NCBI GenBank assembly: GCA_007258455.2
Contig: VDFB02270651.1
Coordinates: 700,720,217 to 700,784,216 of the forward strand
Reading direction: 5' to 3'
Length of the DNA stretch: 64,000 bases
Origin: Sequoia sempervirens
Taxonomy: Eukaryota; Streptophyta; Pinopsida; Cupressales; Cupressaceae
Shown: positions 22,430 to 35,284 of the stretch, piece by piece
Layout: every line of letters begins with the position of its first letter
Numbering within the stretch: position 1 is the first letter of the stretch
The notes under the pieces: generated by a model
The model's input: only the letters and a program-made list of their open reading frames with translations
What the model was told of the DNA's origin: nothing
The model's database searches: none
Made by a program: the position numbers and the translations under genes

Positions 22430-25020
22430 GGATGTGATTACATGTATGATTGGAGTCACTCAATCATACAATCCCTATGATGAGATTAGCATTGATAATT
22501 TCTATCTTTCCCTTTCTAGGAGTGTTACTAACAATGATAAATGGTCATCCATTTTTAGGAGAGTTTCACTAGATAGTGTTCAGAGGATGTTCCCATTTTA
22601 TCAAGGATGAGATAGAGTGAGAGGCTATGCAATCACTAGGTGTGTAGACTAGCTTGTGACTCATTGTATTTATCCTAGATGGTTGGAAGCACAACATAGA
22701 TAGCATCATAATGATGAGTTTTCACTCTATTTTTATAAGCAATTATATGTCAAGTTTCATTTATAGCTAGATGTGGATTATACATGTTTTCCTTAGCATG
22801 TTGGATAGGGGAGAGGGAGGTTTACTAAAAAACCTCAATTTTGATGACTAGACTTGACACTACCCATAAGCAAGAGGGAATTAGTTGGTCCAAACCTTTT
22901 GGTTCTTTCAAAACATTCAAAAATAGTAGCAACAACATAGCCAATAGTCACCCTTGCTAGATTGAAATTTTGACAACATTACCATTATTGCTACTCAAGT
23001 CAATTATATTTCATCTAATCATGTTGGTAGATATTTATTACATTCATATATTAGCCTTCCTCCCATTGTGGCTACATCTAGCAGTTATGATCCATACGTT
23101 CATGTTGACCTACCATCACCATATGGTGTGGCATAGATGAGTGGTGTAACTTTGTGTAATGTGTATGCATGCTCCATCAATGATTTATTAGCAACTGTAA
23201 TGTAGGAAAAAGTATCCCTTTTTCACACTTAATTTGGGAACGAATAATTAATAATAAAATGAGCTTAATGGTGCCTTAATTTAGTGTTGTAATACATATT
23301 TTACATATTCACATTAATTTTAGGGCCTTTTAATTAAAATGGACTTAATTGTGCCTTATTGTTGGTGTTGTAAAGTGTACCTTTACACTTTCACACTAAT
23401 CTAGGGCTTTATTAATTAATTGAGGTTAATTTTCCTTAATTGGTCCCTTTGATTCAAATCCAAGCCTAATTAATTACAGTTTCTGAAGGATAAAACCCAA
23501 CATTCATAACTACCATAACATAATGTTTAACATTGAGCAATGTGTGTCCTAGGTAAGTGACCTAGGACCCATTTTCCATAGGGCGAATTAGGCCTAAGAC
23601 CTAAATTCAAACTATATTTTTGACAATTTTTTAATGATTTCAAATGTATATTCAAATGTCGGCTTGTGATATTTGAATTTTGGGAATTAATGTTAAGATA
23701 TGTATAAATAAGAGGTCATTTCACTATGTTTCACCTAGAAATCTTGATGAGAGCATCCTTATAGAAAAGATTTAGTTTCAAAATAAAATGTGATTTTTTT
23801 GTTTTATAGAAGAATTATTTAACAATCAAGATCCTATCATCATGTCAAAGATTTATCACATCATGCATGTTGTTTGAGCTAATAGGGTGATGTAGAGTTC
23901 AAGATCTATTCAAGTATTCGAGAACATCATTTCAAATCAAGTTTCATGATCAAGATCCACATCCGTTGAAGCCAATTCACGCAAGTTATAGATTTTTATT
24001 CCAAGGTTCAAACAAAGGTTTGGAGTTGTGACATTGCTTGTTCATTCATCATTCCTTCATGCTATTTTGTTTCATTTGAAGGTTTAATTACTAAAACAGG
24101 GCTTGATCAAGGAAAACCCCAATTCACGTAACAAACAACATTTTTCTCTCTTTGATGTTTGATTGCATATTTTAGGTGGAAGTTCCTTTGAAGAGAAAAA
24201 ATGAAGAAAGTTGCAAAGTTGCAAGAAAAGTTATCATTTCACATAAACTCTTCTACAATATTTATTTCTAGTTGTCCAACAGTGAAAATCAAGAATCTGG
24301 GAGTGTAGACACAACAAAAGAGAACCCAGAAAGGATTTTTGCAAAGCCCTAGCCAGGACCCATTCGCCATAGAGTGAATGAGTCCATAGTGTGCTTCAAA
24401 AAGTGACTTTTGGTGACTGGTACACATTATTCTCCCCTTTCCAGATCTGACTTTTGATTGTTGTTTCCATCAATTTTGAACACCATCTTTCATTTGTATT
24501 TTATAGCTTGCATTTTGAAGTTATTTGATGATTGTAATCCTTCTCCCCAAAATGCTATTTGACTCATACCCCCGTCCTTACATAGAGAGGAAATTTACTG
24601 ATTCATAACTTTATTTGACTCACCTTTTTGGTTGTTAGTCATCTCATTGTTTGGATCTCATTTCCTTGAATGAAATTAGAGAAATAGGTCCTTTGTGGTC
24701 AACCCCCTTTCATAAAATTTTCCCTTAACACCTATTTTTCTATGTTTCAACAACATACCATTTTATTAGTGAGGAGTATGGGATCCCTTTGGATGGTATA
24801 TCAACACATATAGATGGAATTCTTCTACAAAAAGGAGATGAGGTGAAATACATTCATAGGGTATAGGAAGACATCAAGATATTCTATATCATCCTATAGC
24901 CCTCCTCAGCATGCCCCGGATCATGTTGAGCTTACCACACTTGATTTTGTAGGAGGAACATATAGAACACTTCTTTTTGACACTGACATTGTACCATGTA
25001 CAAGTTTCCCCATGTCCATA
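22430..25020 (+). pseudogene. Unrecognised plus-strand ORF, split by a solo LTR
   Basis: From about 22430 to 23195 and again from 24755 to about 25020 the plus strand encodes a long protein-like frame, broken by TAG/TGA stops and a few shifts. Segments include NFYLSLSRSVTNNDKWSSIF, YPRWLEAQHR and, across the insertion, CSINDLLATYHFISEEYG. After removing the solo LTR and one TSD copy the frame reads straight through, which is good evidence that it was coding. I do not know the family; it may be an accessory ORF of T3 or of another retroelement, in antisense to T3. Confidence 0.5.
23196..24749 (+). repeat. Solo LTR S1 (Gypsy-type, TSD GCAAC/ACAAC)
   Basis: It starts TGTAATGTAGGAAAAAG and ends CTATGTTTCA. 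The flanks GCAAC (23191-23195) and ACAAC (24750-24754) differ at one base. A TATA-like GTATAAATAAG near 23700 gives plus orientation. It is a diverged member of the same family as 51309-52693 (shared CCATTCGCC, AAACAGGG and CTATTTTTCT segments in the same order). No internal region remains. Confidence 0.8.
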
Positions 25021-25870
25021 CATTGTGGGATTGGAAAAGTCCTCTAGACTTTAGTGCAGGTAGAAATAATTTATATATATTATGTTCGAAAAATTCACAT
25101 GCATATTTTAAATTGAAATTTTAAACTAGATCACATGTTCAAGTTTTAACTCTTGATTGAAATCATGTATTTGAAAATTTCTAGGAGTGTGATATTGTTT
25201 TTCTAGGCTTTAGAGATTTGCAACATGTTGACGATCCTATACATCATAATGAGGTATTTGAAAATTAGGTCCAAAGCTCATTTAATTACATGTGTACATT
25301 TATAGTAAATTGTACATTCACACATTGAAAGTACACATTTTTTCTAACTTTATATACACATGTGAATTAAATTAAATCTAAGAAAGTTGTAATAAATATA
25401 TTATTCATATATTTATAGATGTACTTTCTTGTGCAAGTCTCGGGATAGGGATCAAGATAGGGATTGGGACAAGGCTCAACACACAATGAGACATATTCAT
25501 CTATTCATAAATATAGTAGACATCCTCATTTTTTAGTTGTTTTACATGTGCATGCATATTATATACATGCAATTTATATTTGTTTTATGAGCTCATTATA
25601 TCTTTAGATGTTCGTTCTTATTGTGATTTCACATCTGCACACATGTATGTGTCATATACACTTATGTTTTGCATGTATGTGAGCATTAATTGATTTATGA
25701 GGTTTTATGTTTTATGCACACACTAGAACATCTTAGATCTCATGTTTCAAACCATAAGATATTTTATATGTTTTATGAACATGTAAATTATAAATATGTT
25801 TTATATATTTTATGGTTTGAATAAATATGCATTAATTTTAATTATGCACCTAATTATCATCTAGATTATA
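25021..25870. other. AT-rich DNA, nothing recognised
   Basis: No open frame of interest. TTTTATG/CATG-rich stretches near 25550-25830 look like simple-sequence drift. Confidence 0.5.
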
Positions 25871-26570
25871 TGTTAAATTAGTTGATGATTTACAACTAGA
25901 TAGGGTTAAATTTTATTAGAGTTAAGATCACTTGCTTAAGCAATGGAACTTGGTTGGGCTGCAAAAGAATGTAATGCAAATGTAATTGAATAGAATTGTT
26001 TGAAATCCTTAAAGAGGATGATGTACATATATGAAGATGAGTTTGAGTACTGTAGAAGTGCTCAACTCAAGGTGGAAATAAAGTTCCCCTAGTGGAAAAT
26101 GAGGAATGTCACACAACCTTGAAGATTTCAACTACCTCTTCAAGTGACACATTGCCACATAAGGTGGCCTAATACATAAAGTAAAATAAAAAATTAAATA
26201 ATGACCATTTTACTCTAACACCCCTCTTTAAGCTCAACTTAGGTGGGTATATAGATGGATGGGTCCTAACAACTAGGCCAAATAAGGTAACCATGTATAA
26301 TGAAACTCTCCCAAAAGGTGGAGAAAGGTAGAAAACCCTATGGGAAAAACTACCCTCCAAAATATATATGATAAAAAGAAAGTAAAATGATGAGAGACTA
26401 TGAAGGCTCTCAAAAGATGATGAACTTCTCCTTGTGATATTCTACTAGAAAGCACCTCTAGATTCTATCGATGAAGCCCCTCTAAATTTTGATGCAGTAG
26501 GAGATAATGGAGGAGATGAACTATCCATACTAGAAGTGGAAGAATGAATCAGTGAGTATGAATCTAATGG
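25871..26570 (-). mobile_element. Copia-like remnant: 3' LTR, polypurine tract and 3' internal end
   Basis: Minus strand at 26220 reads TGTTAGAGTAAAATGG, directly preceded by a polypurine stretch (CTTAAAGAGGGG, 26221-26232), the same arrangement as in the Copia at 41291-46020. The adjoining 26233-26460 also shares phrases with that element's 3' end (ACCATGTATA, GAGAAAACCC-like, CTCTCAA). The left LTR edge (25871, TGTTAAATT) is a guess. It ends where the T2 LTR begins. Confidence 0.5.
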
Positions 26571-28120
26571 AGTTGTGATCCTTAAAACCTTCAAGTAACA
26601 ACCTTATGTTAATTTTAGTGGATGAAGGATGAATTGTGATCCACTAGACTACCTTCAAGATTTTAGAAGTTGGCTCTTCATTCTTGCTTGGGGGAGGAAA
26701 AGGAGAAGAAGGAATAAAACATAAGCAAATCTAATCTAAGGCGATACACCAAAGCCCTTACAATATTTCAAATCCCATTCTCAAATAACTAGAAGTACAA
26801 AACTCCTAAGAAACAAGCACAAAGTGTCATAGACTCTTCATTGTTGGAAAGAGAATGAAATGCGTAAGGCCTATTAGGCATAAAGCATGCATTCAAATCT
26901 TTTCGTGAGAAGCACCCATTGAGGCTCATCGAAGCATGATACAACTTGATTATTCTACTAAAACCTTTTTCCTTTATAAATATTGCTCATCGAAGCATAA
27001 TATGATAGCTAACCATAAATCATTGTAGAAAATGAAAGAGTACAAGACATGATTCAATAATCCATGATCTTATGCTAGAAATCATGAAAGATAAAACTCA
27101 TAACAATCAGTCATCAATATCATATCCATTCCTAAATAACATAGAGAATTGAAGCTAGCATACATACAAATAAAACAAACAGTAAAGGCGAACTGGACGC
27201 AATCTAATATGTTTTTCTTTCTATTGATTGATTTAAAAGACACAAAATGCTACAGCCTAAAGAATGAAAATTTCATTTCAACTAATATTCTCTCTAAGTC
27301 TTCTTTTTTACAAAAATGGTGAAATATTTTTACAAAACACCTACAAACTTATATAGAGTAAACTCCCCAAGCATAAGAAATGAAAACACAACTAAAAATA
27401 TTCCTTCCACTCGCCACTTGCGGATCATCATCATGGCAATAATTGCAACCACTTTCTTGACAAACATCATGCTCCTAATCGTGCAGTTGTGCTGACACCT
27501 GGATAGTCAATCATTTTTGTTGCAACTACTTGGGCAAGTGGGCTCCAAGCAGCATTTATCTTTGCATCCTTGAGCTATGACACGTGGCACCTTTCGACAC
27601 CCTCCACTGTTAAGATAACCAATAACACACTTTTAACTCCCCTTCAGGCTCAAAATATGCCTGGGCTTCCACCTTGCTGACAAGTGGCATTTTTCAACAA
27701 TAATTGATCTTCCTTTCACTTTTCCCTTTAAGAACTTTGCACCTGGGACACGTGGCATGTAGGCAGGATTCGCTAATCCTTTCCCTTCACCATCCTTCAA
27801 GAACCTCTACAGTGCCAACACATGGCACCCTTCGCTTTCAAGTGCCTCGAAGAATAAAATATTTTATAGAGATTGTGTGGGGCTACTATGTGGCACCCTC
27901 GCATGCCTTTCCAAGAATAAGAGGCCACAGTCTTGCTAGGAAACATGTTATGCTGACACGTGGTGACCTCCGAGAGCTAATATGCAAGGAATTTTTAAAG
28001 TCTGTGGTCTTGCTTAGAATTAAGTTGAAACCAAAAGAAAAGCCTGTGAGGCATCCCAAAAACACAAATAAAATGTAATGAAAGAGAAATTGCAATGAAA
28101 GGGCTCAACCTCAAGCTACA
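26571..28120 (-). repeat. T2 3' LTR-like repeat with G-box cluster
   Basis: It matches 62378-64000 over its whole visible length (27761 corresponds to 64000). Minus-strand TATATAAG lies at 27348-27355 with several CACGTGGC-like boxes upstream of it (about 27578, 27743, 27956, plus decayed ones). That fits a U3 promoter read on the minus strand. The U3 edge beyond 27761 is uncertain. Confidence 0.6.
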
Positions 28121-28239
28121 GGAGATTAATCTAGAGTCTTTGTGACTTTTGCAAGGGATTTTTCCTATGAAGGAACGAACCCAAAAGCTCTAGTTCCACA
28201 TAAAAAATTGAAAGGAAAAAAGGAAAAATGTGCAGCCTC

Positions 28240-30884
28240 ATAGCTTAGGGAGCACAGATTGCAAAGGTTCCCAATCCACCTCTGAGGGTTGCACTTGTGC
28301 TTGCAAATCCTCAAACACCTAATCCAAATCGATCATCTCTTTGAAAGATATATCACTCAATATTACCAGTGTGGATTCCATGTGAAAATTGAGCTACACC
28401 AGAGGATGCAAAACCTTCTCAATTTTTGAGGTGCTTACAGAGGAACTTAGGGCTTGGAAGACCAATTGATCCTATTGTTTTTTCTTCAATACTTGTTTGA
28501 TCTAAACTTTGATCAAAACTATTTCATCTCACAAAAAAAGGGAATGGAAGTCCCAATTGGACTAACCCCTCAAAATGCCCTCTCATTTCCCTCACCTTGA
28601 GATCCAAGGCACGATGGCACTCCATACCCCTTTGGGATTCCTTATTGCAATTAATGAATTCATTGGCCTTCTTTGCAACCACTCTTATGTACCCAATTCC
28701 CACAGTTAAGGCATCATTCACTACCTCATACATTTTCTTTATTAAAAGCTCTAACTCTGCAACCTTAAGAGCGATAGACTGTAAAATTTGCTCAATAAAA
28801 GGGTCAAACCATGCACTCAATTCTTGTGCATCCACCATAAAATTTAAGGTTGGCCATAGAGATGTTACCACATCTTTTATTTTATCCCAATAAGATATAA
28901 ATAATTGTTGTAGTAGAGGTAGAAAATTAGCTTGTTGCATTGAATCCGTCATTGTGTTTTACAATTGCTATATTTGTGAATCCTTATTTTTTATCTCTTC
29001 TTGAAATTTATTAATCATTTCTAAAGAATTTAAATTCTCTAGGTATAATTGCACCAGCTCCTAGTCTCACACCTATAGGATGGACTCCATGGTCTCTTTT
29101 GTTCGCTTCTCCGAATCCATCAAAACTTGAGCCTCATGGAGCTCAGCTTGGAATTGAGCTTCCTTTTGTTGCAGCTCTTACTGACTTTGCACCTGCATCC
29201 CTAAAGCATTAGAGAGATCCTATTGGATTTTATCCAACTCCTCCATTTTCTCATGTAGTTGTTTCTTTGCTAACTCCTTTGTGATCTTTTTATTTATAAC
29301 CTAAGATTAGGAGTCATCCAACTCCTTCTAGAATTTGTCCTTATCCTTTTGCATATTTTGATGTAGTCATTCCTTCTTACTTGTGGCATCAGAGAGGTCC
29401 TTATATGTGTGTGCCAACTCTTTCTCTTTAGCCTGTGACCTAGGGTTTAGGTCTTCCTTCTCCTTATTCTCTTCATCAATTTTAGTCAACGTATTGATGA
29501 GCTCAGTTTGGAGCTTAGCCTTCTCTTCTTTCTCTTCTTGGAGGGTCATCAAAGTTTTGTCTTATAGCTCCTTCCTCAGGCAGGTGATATCTACATCTTT
29601 CCCTCTAACTTCTGTCTTCAGCCTATCCACTATAGCTTTACACACATTTTAACTCTTCTTCTTTTTTCTTCATGCACTGATCCATTTTTAGGTAATCAGT
29701 TGTTAATACCTTCTATGTTTCCTCCATAAGCCCTAAATTATTGCATAAATGGGTATCATTGAGGTTAAGGCCTACTACCTAGATATCGTAGTCTTTAGAT
29801 TGCATTTGGTCTTCGAGCTTGGAGACTAGAGGATTCATTGCTACAATCATCAAAGTCTATTGCTTTTCATCAAAATTTGATTCTATTTTTGTGGTGTCTA
29901 GAGCTAGAGATTCTTTTGCTTTACTCTTTTGCATCTTGTCCTCCTAAGCTTTCTTTGTTTGATCTATTTGGGACTGATACTCCAAGGGAGACTGAATGTA
30001 TTGTCCAACAAATGAGATGTCAATGGGTAGACTGAAAGGGATAGGAAAAAGGGTGGTCCTTGTTTGTTCTCCTGATGGGGAAGTCGTTGGAAAGACTAGG
30101 GTTGTAGGAGAGAAAGGTAGAATTCCTTGCAACACTTGCACAAGGCATAGGGTTTTTAGAGAGGCTAAAGGGGCAACAATAGGTGAAGGAACCATCAACA
30201 TAGTGAAAGGTGGGGGTGAAGATAAAGGCATAGATAATGGATTAGAAATAGGATTTTGTGTAGTTGATGAAGCAATCATGATAGTAGGCGTGGAGGTGGA
30301 AGCAATTGCAAGGCTAGAAAAGGGAGATGTAGAATGGTGGAAATAATAGTAGCAGTCATAGAGGAGGGTGAGGAAGGTATTGCTTGTGCAATGATAACCA
30401 TAGCAGCGAGCGACCACGAACTAAGATGGAGGAGGGAGTGAAAGAAAAATACAAGGATCCAATGACTGAGAAGAAGAGAGAATAGGGGGAGAGAAACTTA
30501 CCTACATTGTGGGGACCACTGGTAGTTGTGTGACAATAGTCACTTCTTCTTCTTCTTGGACATTCCCTAGGTCCAACTTTTTCCCTCTTGCTTTCCTCAT
30601 GGGAGGCATGTCGGGTGAAATGGATCTCTCACCTCTAAAACTTGATGAACCTTAAGCTCCTTGAGAATCTTGGGCTTCCTTTTGAGGTTCTAGGTTCGTT
30701 TCTACCTAACTCTTATGCTTGCCAATAATGCTTGTTGCAACAGTGATCCTACCAATGGTCTTTCCTTTGTTTTCTTCTCCTTTCATTTTTGTCATGGTAG
30801 TGATATGAGTTCCTCCTCCCTTGATAATTCTCCATGTTCTTCATCCCATATATCGTCAAATTTGCTATCAAAAGGGATAGTGTT
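28240..30884 (-). pseudogene. T2 accessory ORF, C-terminal coiled-coil part
   Basis: Directly after the T1 insertion site the frame continues (NYDTIPFDSKFDD, then an acidic stretch). It shifts into a low-complexity Lys/Ser/Pro region and from about 29860 into a long heptad-patterned coiled coil (LQEEKEEKAKLQTELINTLT and more) ending in a globular segment at 28524-28952 (WDKIKDVVTSLWPTLNFMVD). From 29860 to 28524 nearly all defects are nonsense codons in one frame rather than shifts. Role unknown; such ORFs between integrase and 3' LTR occur in several plant Gypsy lineages. Confidence 0.6.
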
Positions 30885-31918
30885 TGTAAATGCATGAAAT
30901 CAATTGAACAATTAACATCAAATCAAGCTTTAAAACTAAGTAAATGATCAATCAATTGCATCATTCCAATGAAATTCATTTTTCAATCCATAACTGGATT
31001 CAATTCAAAGTATTTAAGGAATAAATTAGAATGCAAAGAACCTAATTATTGATGCAAACCTCAATCCCATTGTGGGATTATGTTCAAACTGGATGTGGAG
31101 TGTTCAATTCAAACAAAATCCATGATTTTGCAAAGCAAATTGATGAGATGATTCACAAAATAGCTCTCAAATTGATCAAAATTGAGTAATCAATTCAAGA
31201 GAGTAAGTTTGCATAATACTTGTGAATGAATTATTATGTGAAATGGCCTGTTATTTATAAAATTAAGAAATCATGATCAATGTTCAAGATTGAAAATAGT
31301 GATCAAGGGATGAAATCAAATAGGAGAGGTGAACATGGATCAAAGATGGATCAAATGGTTGATAATCCATGAGGCATGGGTCAAAGATCAGATCAATGGT
31401 CTAAAATCCATGAGAGACCCAACAAATTCCCTAAAATTTAGAAACCATGTTGGAGATATAAGTCCACGACCTAAGGGAAACATTTGAATTCAAATTGAGA
31501 ATATTCTTTCAATTATTGGAGGAATTAGAAGAAATTAGACAATTAAATAATTAGGAAATTACTTAATTGTGCAAGTGGAGGGAATTTATGGATTTAATTA
31601 AACAATTGGTAATCATTTAATCAAAGGGGTATTTATGACATTCAATTAAATAATTTGGATTATTTAATCAAATAAGAGGAATTAGGAGAATTAATTAAAT
31701 AATTTGCATTATTTAATCAAATTAGATGAAAATTAGTGTGAAAGGGGGAATTAATCAAACAATATGAATTATCTGATGAATAAAGGAAAATGATTAATTT
31801 AATTAAATAATTGGCATTATTCAATTAAATAGATAAAAATGAGTGAATCAAGATAGAAATGATGTTAGTAGGTGAAATTAGGTGTGCAATATGCTTAGTA
31901 CATTTTCAAGTGTCTACA
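30885..31918 (-). repeat. T1 3' LTR
   Basis: Plus-strand ends are TGTAAATGC and GTGTCTACA, so on the minus strand it opens TGTAGACACTTG. A minus-strand TATAAATAAC lies near 31250. About a dozen differences to the 5' LTR in the first 150-200 bases counted at the 30885 end. Confidence 0.88.
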
Positions 31919-31931
31919 TTTTCCCCTCTTT
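31919..31931 (-). other. T1 polypurine tract
   Basis: Minus strand reads AAAGAGGGGAAAA directly before the LTR start TGTAGACA. It fixes the minus orientation of T1 independently of its genes. Confidence 0.85.
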
Positions 31932-32789
31932 GAAGTAAGGTACCTGATGCATTGCTTTAAAGAACTGATACTACTCAAATCTAAATTTGAAAACTTCCTG
32001 ACTTTTTCTAATGCTTTTCAACTTTTCCTGATGCTCCACTATGCCCCAACAAACAATAAAATATTGGTATACTGCCCCCTTGAGAGATCGAGCAGAAAAA
32101 CTAATTTTCGATTAAGCTTGTGACATTCTTATGGGATTGATTTAACTACATTGAAGACAAAATAAAATTCCTAGAAAGGCTCAGATACTGACCAAGATAC
32201 ATAAAAGGCTAGAAAAATGAGTTTTAGGGTCAAAATCCTAGGTTTGGGTAGGTATATATGCTCATTTTTGGAAACTTCCAACTCATTTGCACACTTCTTT
32301 TGAAAATTCTTGAGTCTTTAGAGAGATTTGTGATAGAGCCACTTGGAGCACCTACTACGATGGAGTTCATTGTGCACACTAGACATCAATCTGACTGAGT
32401 CTGTGAGTTCCCACACCCTCTTGGGTTGGGTGGTCGGGTACATACTTCGAAAAACATGCCTTGTAATTTTTCTCATTAGCTAAATGTAGTGTAGAACTTA
32501 GGGAAACAAAAGTGTTGAAGCTGGCACTGACACCATTCCTTTGTACAAAGGAACAAATCATCTACAAAGGCGCAAGGGGTGATTTTTAGGGTTGCGCTAA
32601 TGAATTTTCTCAACACTATTCTATTGTTCTTTTGTAATAAACCTACACGATTGTTAATTTGTAATTGTGTGCGCCTTAGCCATAACCCCACACCTTTGTA
32701 ATAAAGTTGTGTATATGTAAACATGATAGGTACAGGCCGAATTACATCCTCTGACTTCCTAGGAGCATAGATCAGTGTTGTAGGATTAG
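31932..32789. other. T1 3' non-coding region
   Basis: No coding signal found; short minus frames at 32379-32724 show no family features. Confidence 0.5.
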
Positions 32790-34270
32790 ATGGGTAGCTT
32801 CAGTATCAAGGAAACCATATACTTTCATACATTGGGACTATTCCACATTTTGCACATGCTAGAGATTTGTGCCCATTGTGCCTTGATCACTATCGTTGTG
32901 GAGCAATGGAATTCAGAGACATCGTCCTTTCGTTTCTTGATCAATAAGACCACTATCACTCTAGAGGATGTATGAATCATTCTCAAAGTGCCTACTCATG
33001 GTCCATGTGTTGTGTATGATATTGCTCGAGGTGGCTAGGCCATGCTGCAAATACTAGGAGTGCCATAGGTTCCATTGGTGTTGCATCTGATATTACTATT
33101 GTACTAGTTGGCTTGATCATGGGCATATTACTTTTGAACAGATGGTCTCGACACTTTGGTGTTGGATGGGGTGTTGTGCTTGAAGATGCAACATGCTTTG
33201 CATGGGGTCCCTATATCTTAGCCCACTTGTATCACAAAACACATTAGGTGGCTTACCGAGACAATGCCACATTATTTGCTGGTTGTACCATACTGCATAT
33301 ATGGGCATGGGAGCATATTGCCATTTTACGTCCTATTTGTACATTGCGTCGAGCTGATGACAAGCCATTTGTGTACAGATATGAGGGGATCCTAACTCAC
33401 TACCACATGGGTGAGTTAAATTACTGGAGGCACATTTTAAATGACATGGTAGAGTTCACATGGAGGCCTTGGATAGGAGTTGAGGCCTGGGATGATGATG
33501 TAGATTATCTTCCTTATTGTTGCTAGGGTAGGTGGATTATTGGATGGACTATAGGTATTATTGAGCAGTACCTTCTTGTTGGTGCTTGGGACGGTTTGGG
33601 GAGACTCAGACTATCCCCCACCTAGAGTACACGGTTGCTTTTGTTGGAACACACCAAGAGAAGAGATACTAGGGTCCGATGGCGGATGTGAAAACCGCTA
33701 CAACAAATTTCAATCAACTCGCTCTATTCCCATGGGTTTATGCAAGAGCTCATGTAGATTTTGGTACCACTGTTGAGTATGATACATGGTTCATGGCTAG
33801 GAGGCCATTTAGGTTCACAAATCTAGCATAGATGCCCCATTTCCAGAGGGGAGAATCCAATAGATTCAAACCCTAGAGATTGGCAACACATGCAAAGGTA
33901 TAGGGTGACAAAGTATAGGTCCTAGAGCAATATAGGGATCATGATCAACAGAGAGGTCTCGATGGTCCCTCTCCAATACATGATTAGGTTAATTAGTAGG
34001 ATGAGTAGATGGCACAACATGTGCTAGGTCCAGATGTTTAAAAACTATAGGTGACTTGGCCATTTCCATTAGAGAGAGGGATGAGGCTCACCAAGAGTGA
34101 GACCAGCTACAGGCCCAATTGGATCAGTGCACCCAGTAGAGGGATATAGAGGTGTACTGAAAACAATAGTTATATCTAATATTAGCTCAGGAGACTGCTC
34201 ATTGTCAGTAGTTAGAGGAAAAAGGAGATACCATCCTTGTCTCTAGATACACACAAATTTGCAGGCTATT
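32790..34270 (+). pseudogene. Antisense plant mobile domain (PMD/MAIN-like) gene of T1, broken
   Basis: On the plus strand, opposite to T1's gag-pol, 32790 opens a frame with CALITIVVEQWNSETSSFRF and TTITLEDV followed by a KVPTHGP turn, which is the start of the plant mobile domain. From 33240 another frame continues with YRDNATLFAGCTILHIWAWE (the PMD L-x-x-W-x-W-E-H core), then GELNYWRHILNDMVEFTWRP. A third frame from about 33550 gives later strands, and near 34060-34220 a Gln/Glu-rich coiled coil. PMD occurs in MAIN/MAIL1 proteins and in transposable elements. Several stops and at least two frameshifts make it dead. Its place between integrase and 3' LTR, in antisense, matches extra ORFs described for Tat-lineage elements. 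Confidence 0.75.
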
Positions 34271-35284
34271 CAAGATGAGTTGTCTTATTACAAGACTATC
34301 TACCTGATGCAGGTCCCAACTCATTAGAGGCATCCATTATACTCCCATAGGAGTTCCATGGGTCCACTGAGTAGGTCACTTGGAGGCTCCGTGGGGAAGT
34401 CACATGGTCATTCCAAAGGAGGAGGATATTTAGGGAGGAATTCAGGTGGGCAACATGATAGGTAGCCATCCCACCAACAATCTTCTGACAAAGAGGAACA
34501 AGCTAGTAGGGGCTAGATTTTTATATCAAACACGTTGCATTTAGATTTTGATACAAATAGACATTATGTGTAATTATTCATTGGCTCTTTGTAGCCTCAT
34601 GTATATTTTTGAGATATATCACACACTGAACTTGTACCATGAAAATTATTTTTGATATATATGAGATGAACAACCCTTGATGCAATCATTGCATGTGTTG
34701 ATCTTTTATAATGTATGATATACGATTATGACAATACATATGTTTATGATTATGGATGCATTATGTATATATAGATGGATTCAAATGTTATGTATGAAGA
34801 TTATGTGAGATGGACATTACTTTATTATGATGCTTATGATTTGATATGCATGTGACTAATGGTTTATGGATGCAGATGAATGCACACAACTATGTTATGG
34901 ATGCTTCTTCTTTTTTTGTATCTTTATATGATAAATGATGATAATGCAAGATGTATATTATGAGATGTATGTTGACGGTTTGTGGATGAATGTATTTTTT
35001 ATGTCATAATACTTGGATGTTAGTAAGAATAAGATAGAATGGGATGATAGAATAGAATGAATGAATGTTATCGACCATTATACCAAAAAATCTATAATTA
35101 TTCTAGACTTTATTAGATATGTGATGAGATAGTAATGGTCTTGCTTTGCTTCTCGGATTATGTTTTAATTTCATCATAGAAATCCTTATTTTTGATATAG
35201 TAAATAAACACAATACATCAAGGTATTAGGAACTAGGGTAAGTTTGTATCTAATGCATAAACTTTGACTCTGCAAATAGATAGG
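34271..35284. other. T1 AT-rich spacer with TATGAT-type drift
   Basis: Between the antisense gene and integrase the DNA is non-coding and rich in TTATGGATG/TATGAT near-repeats (34690-35060). Confidence 0.6.
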
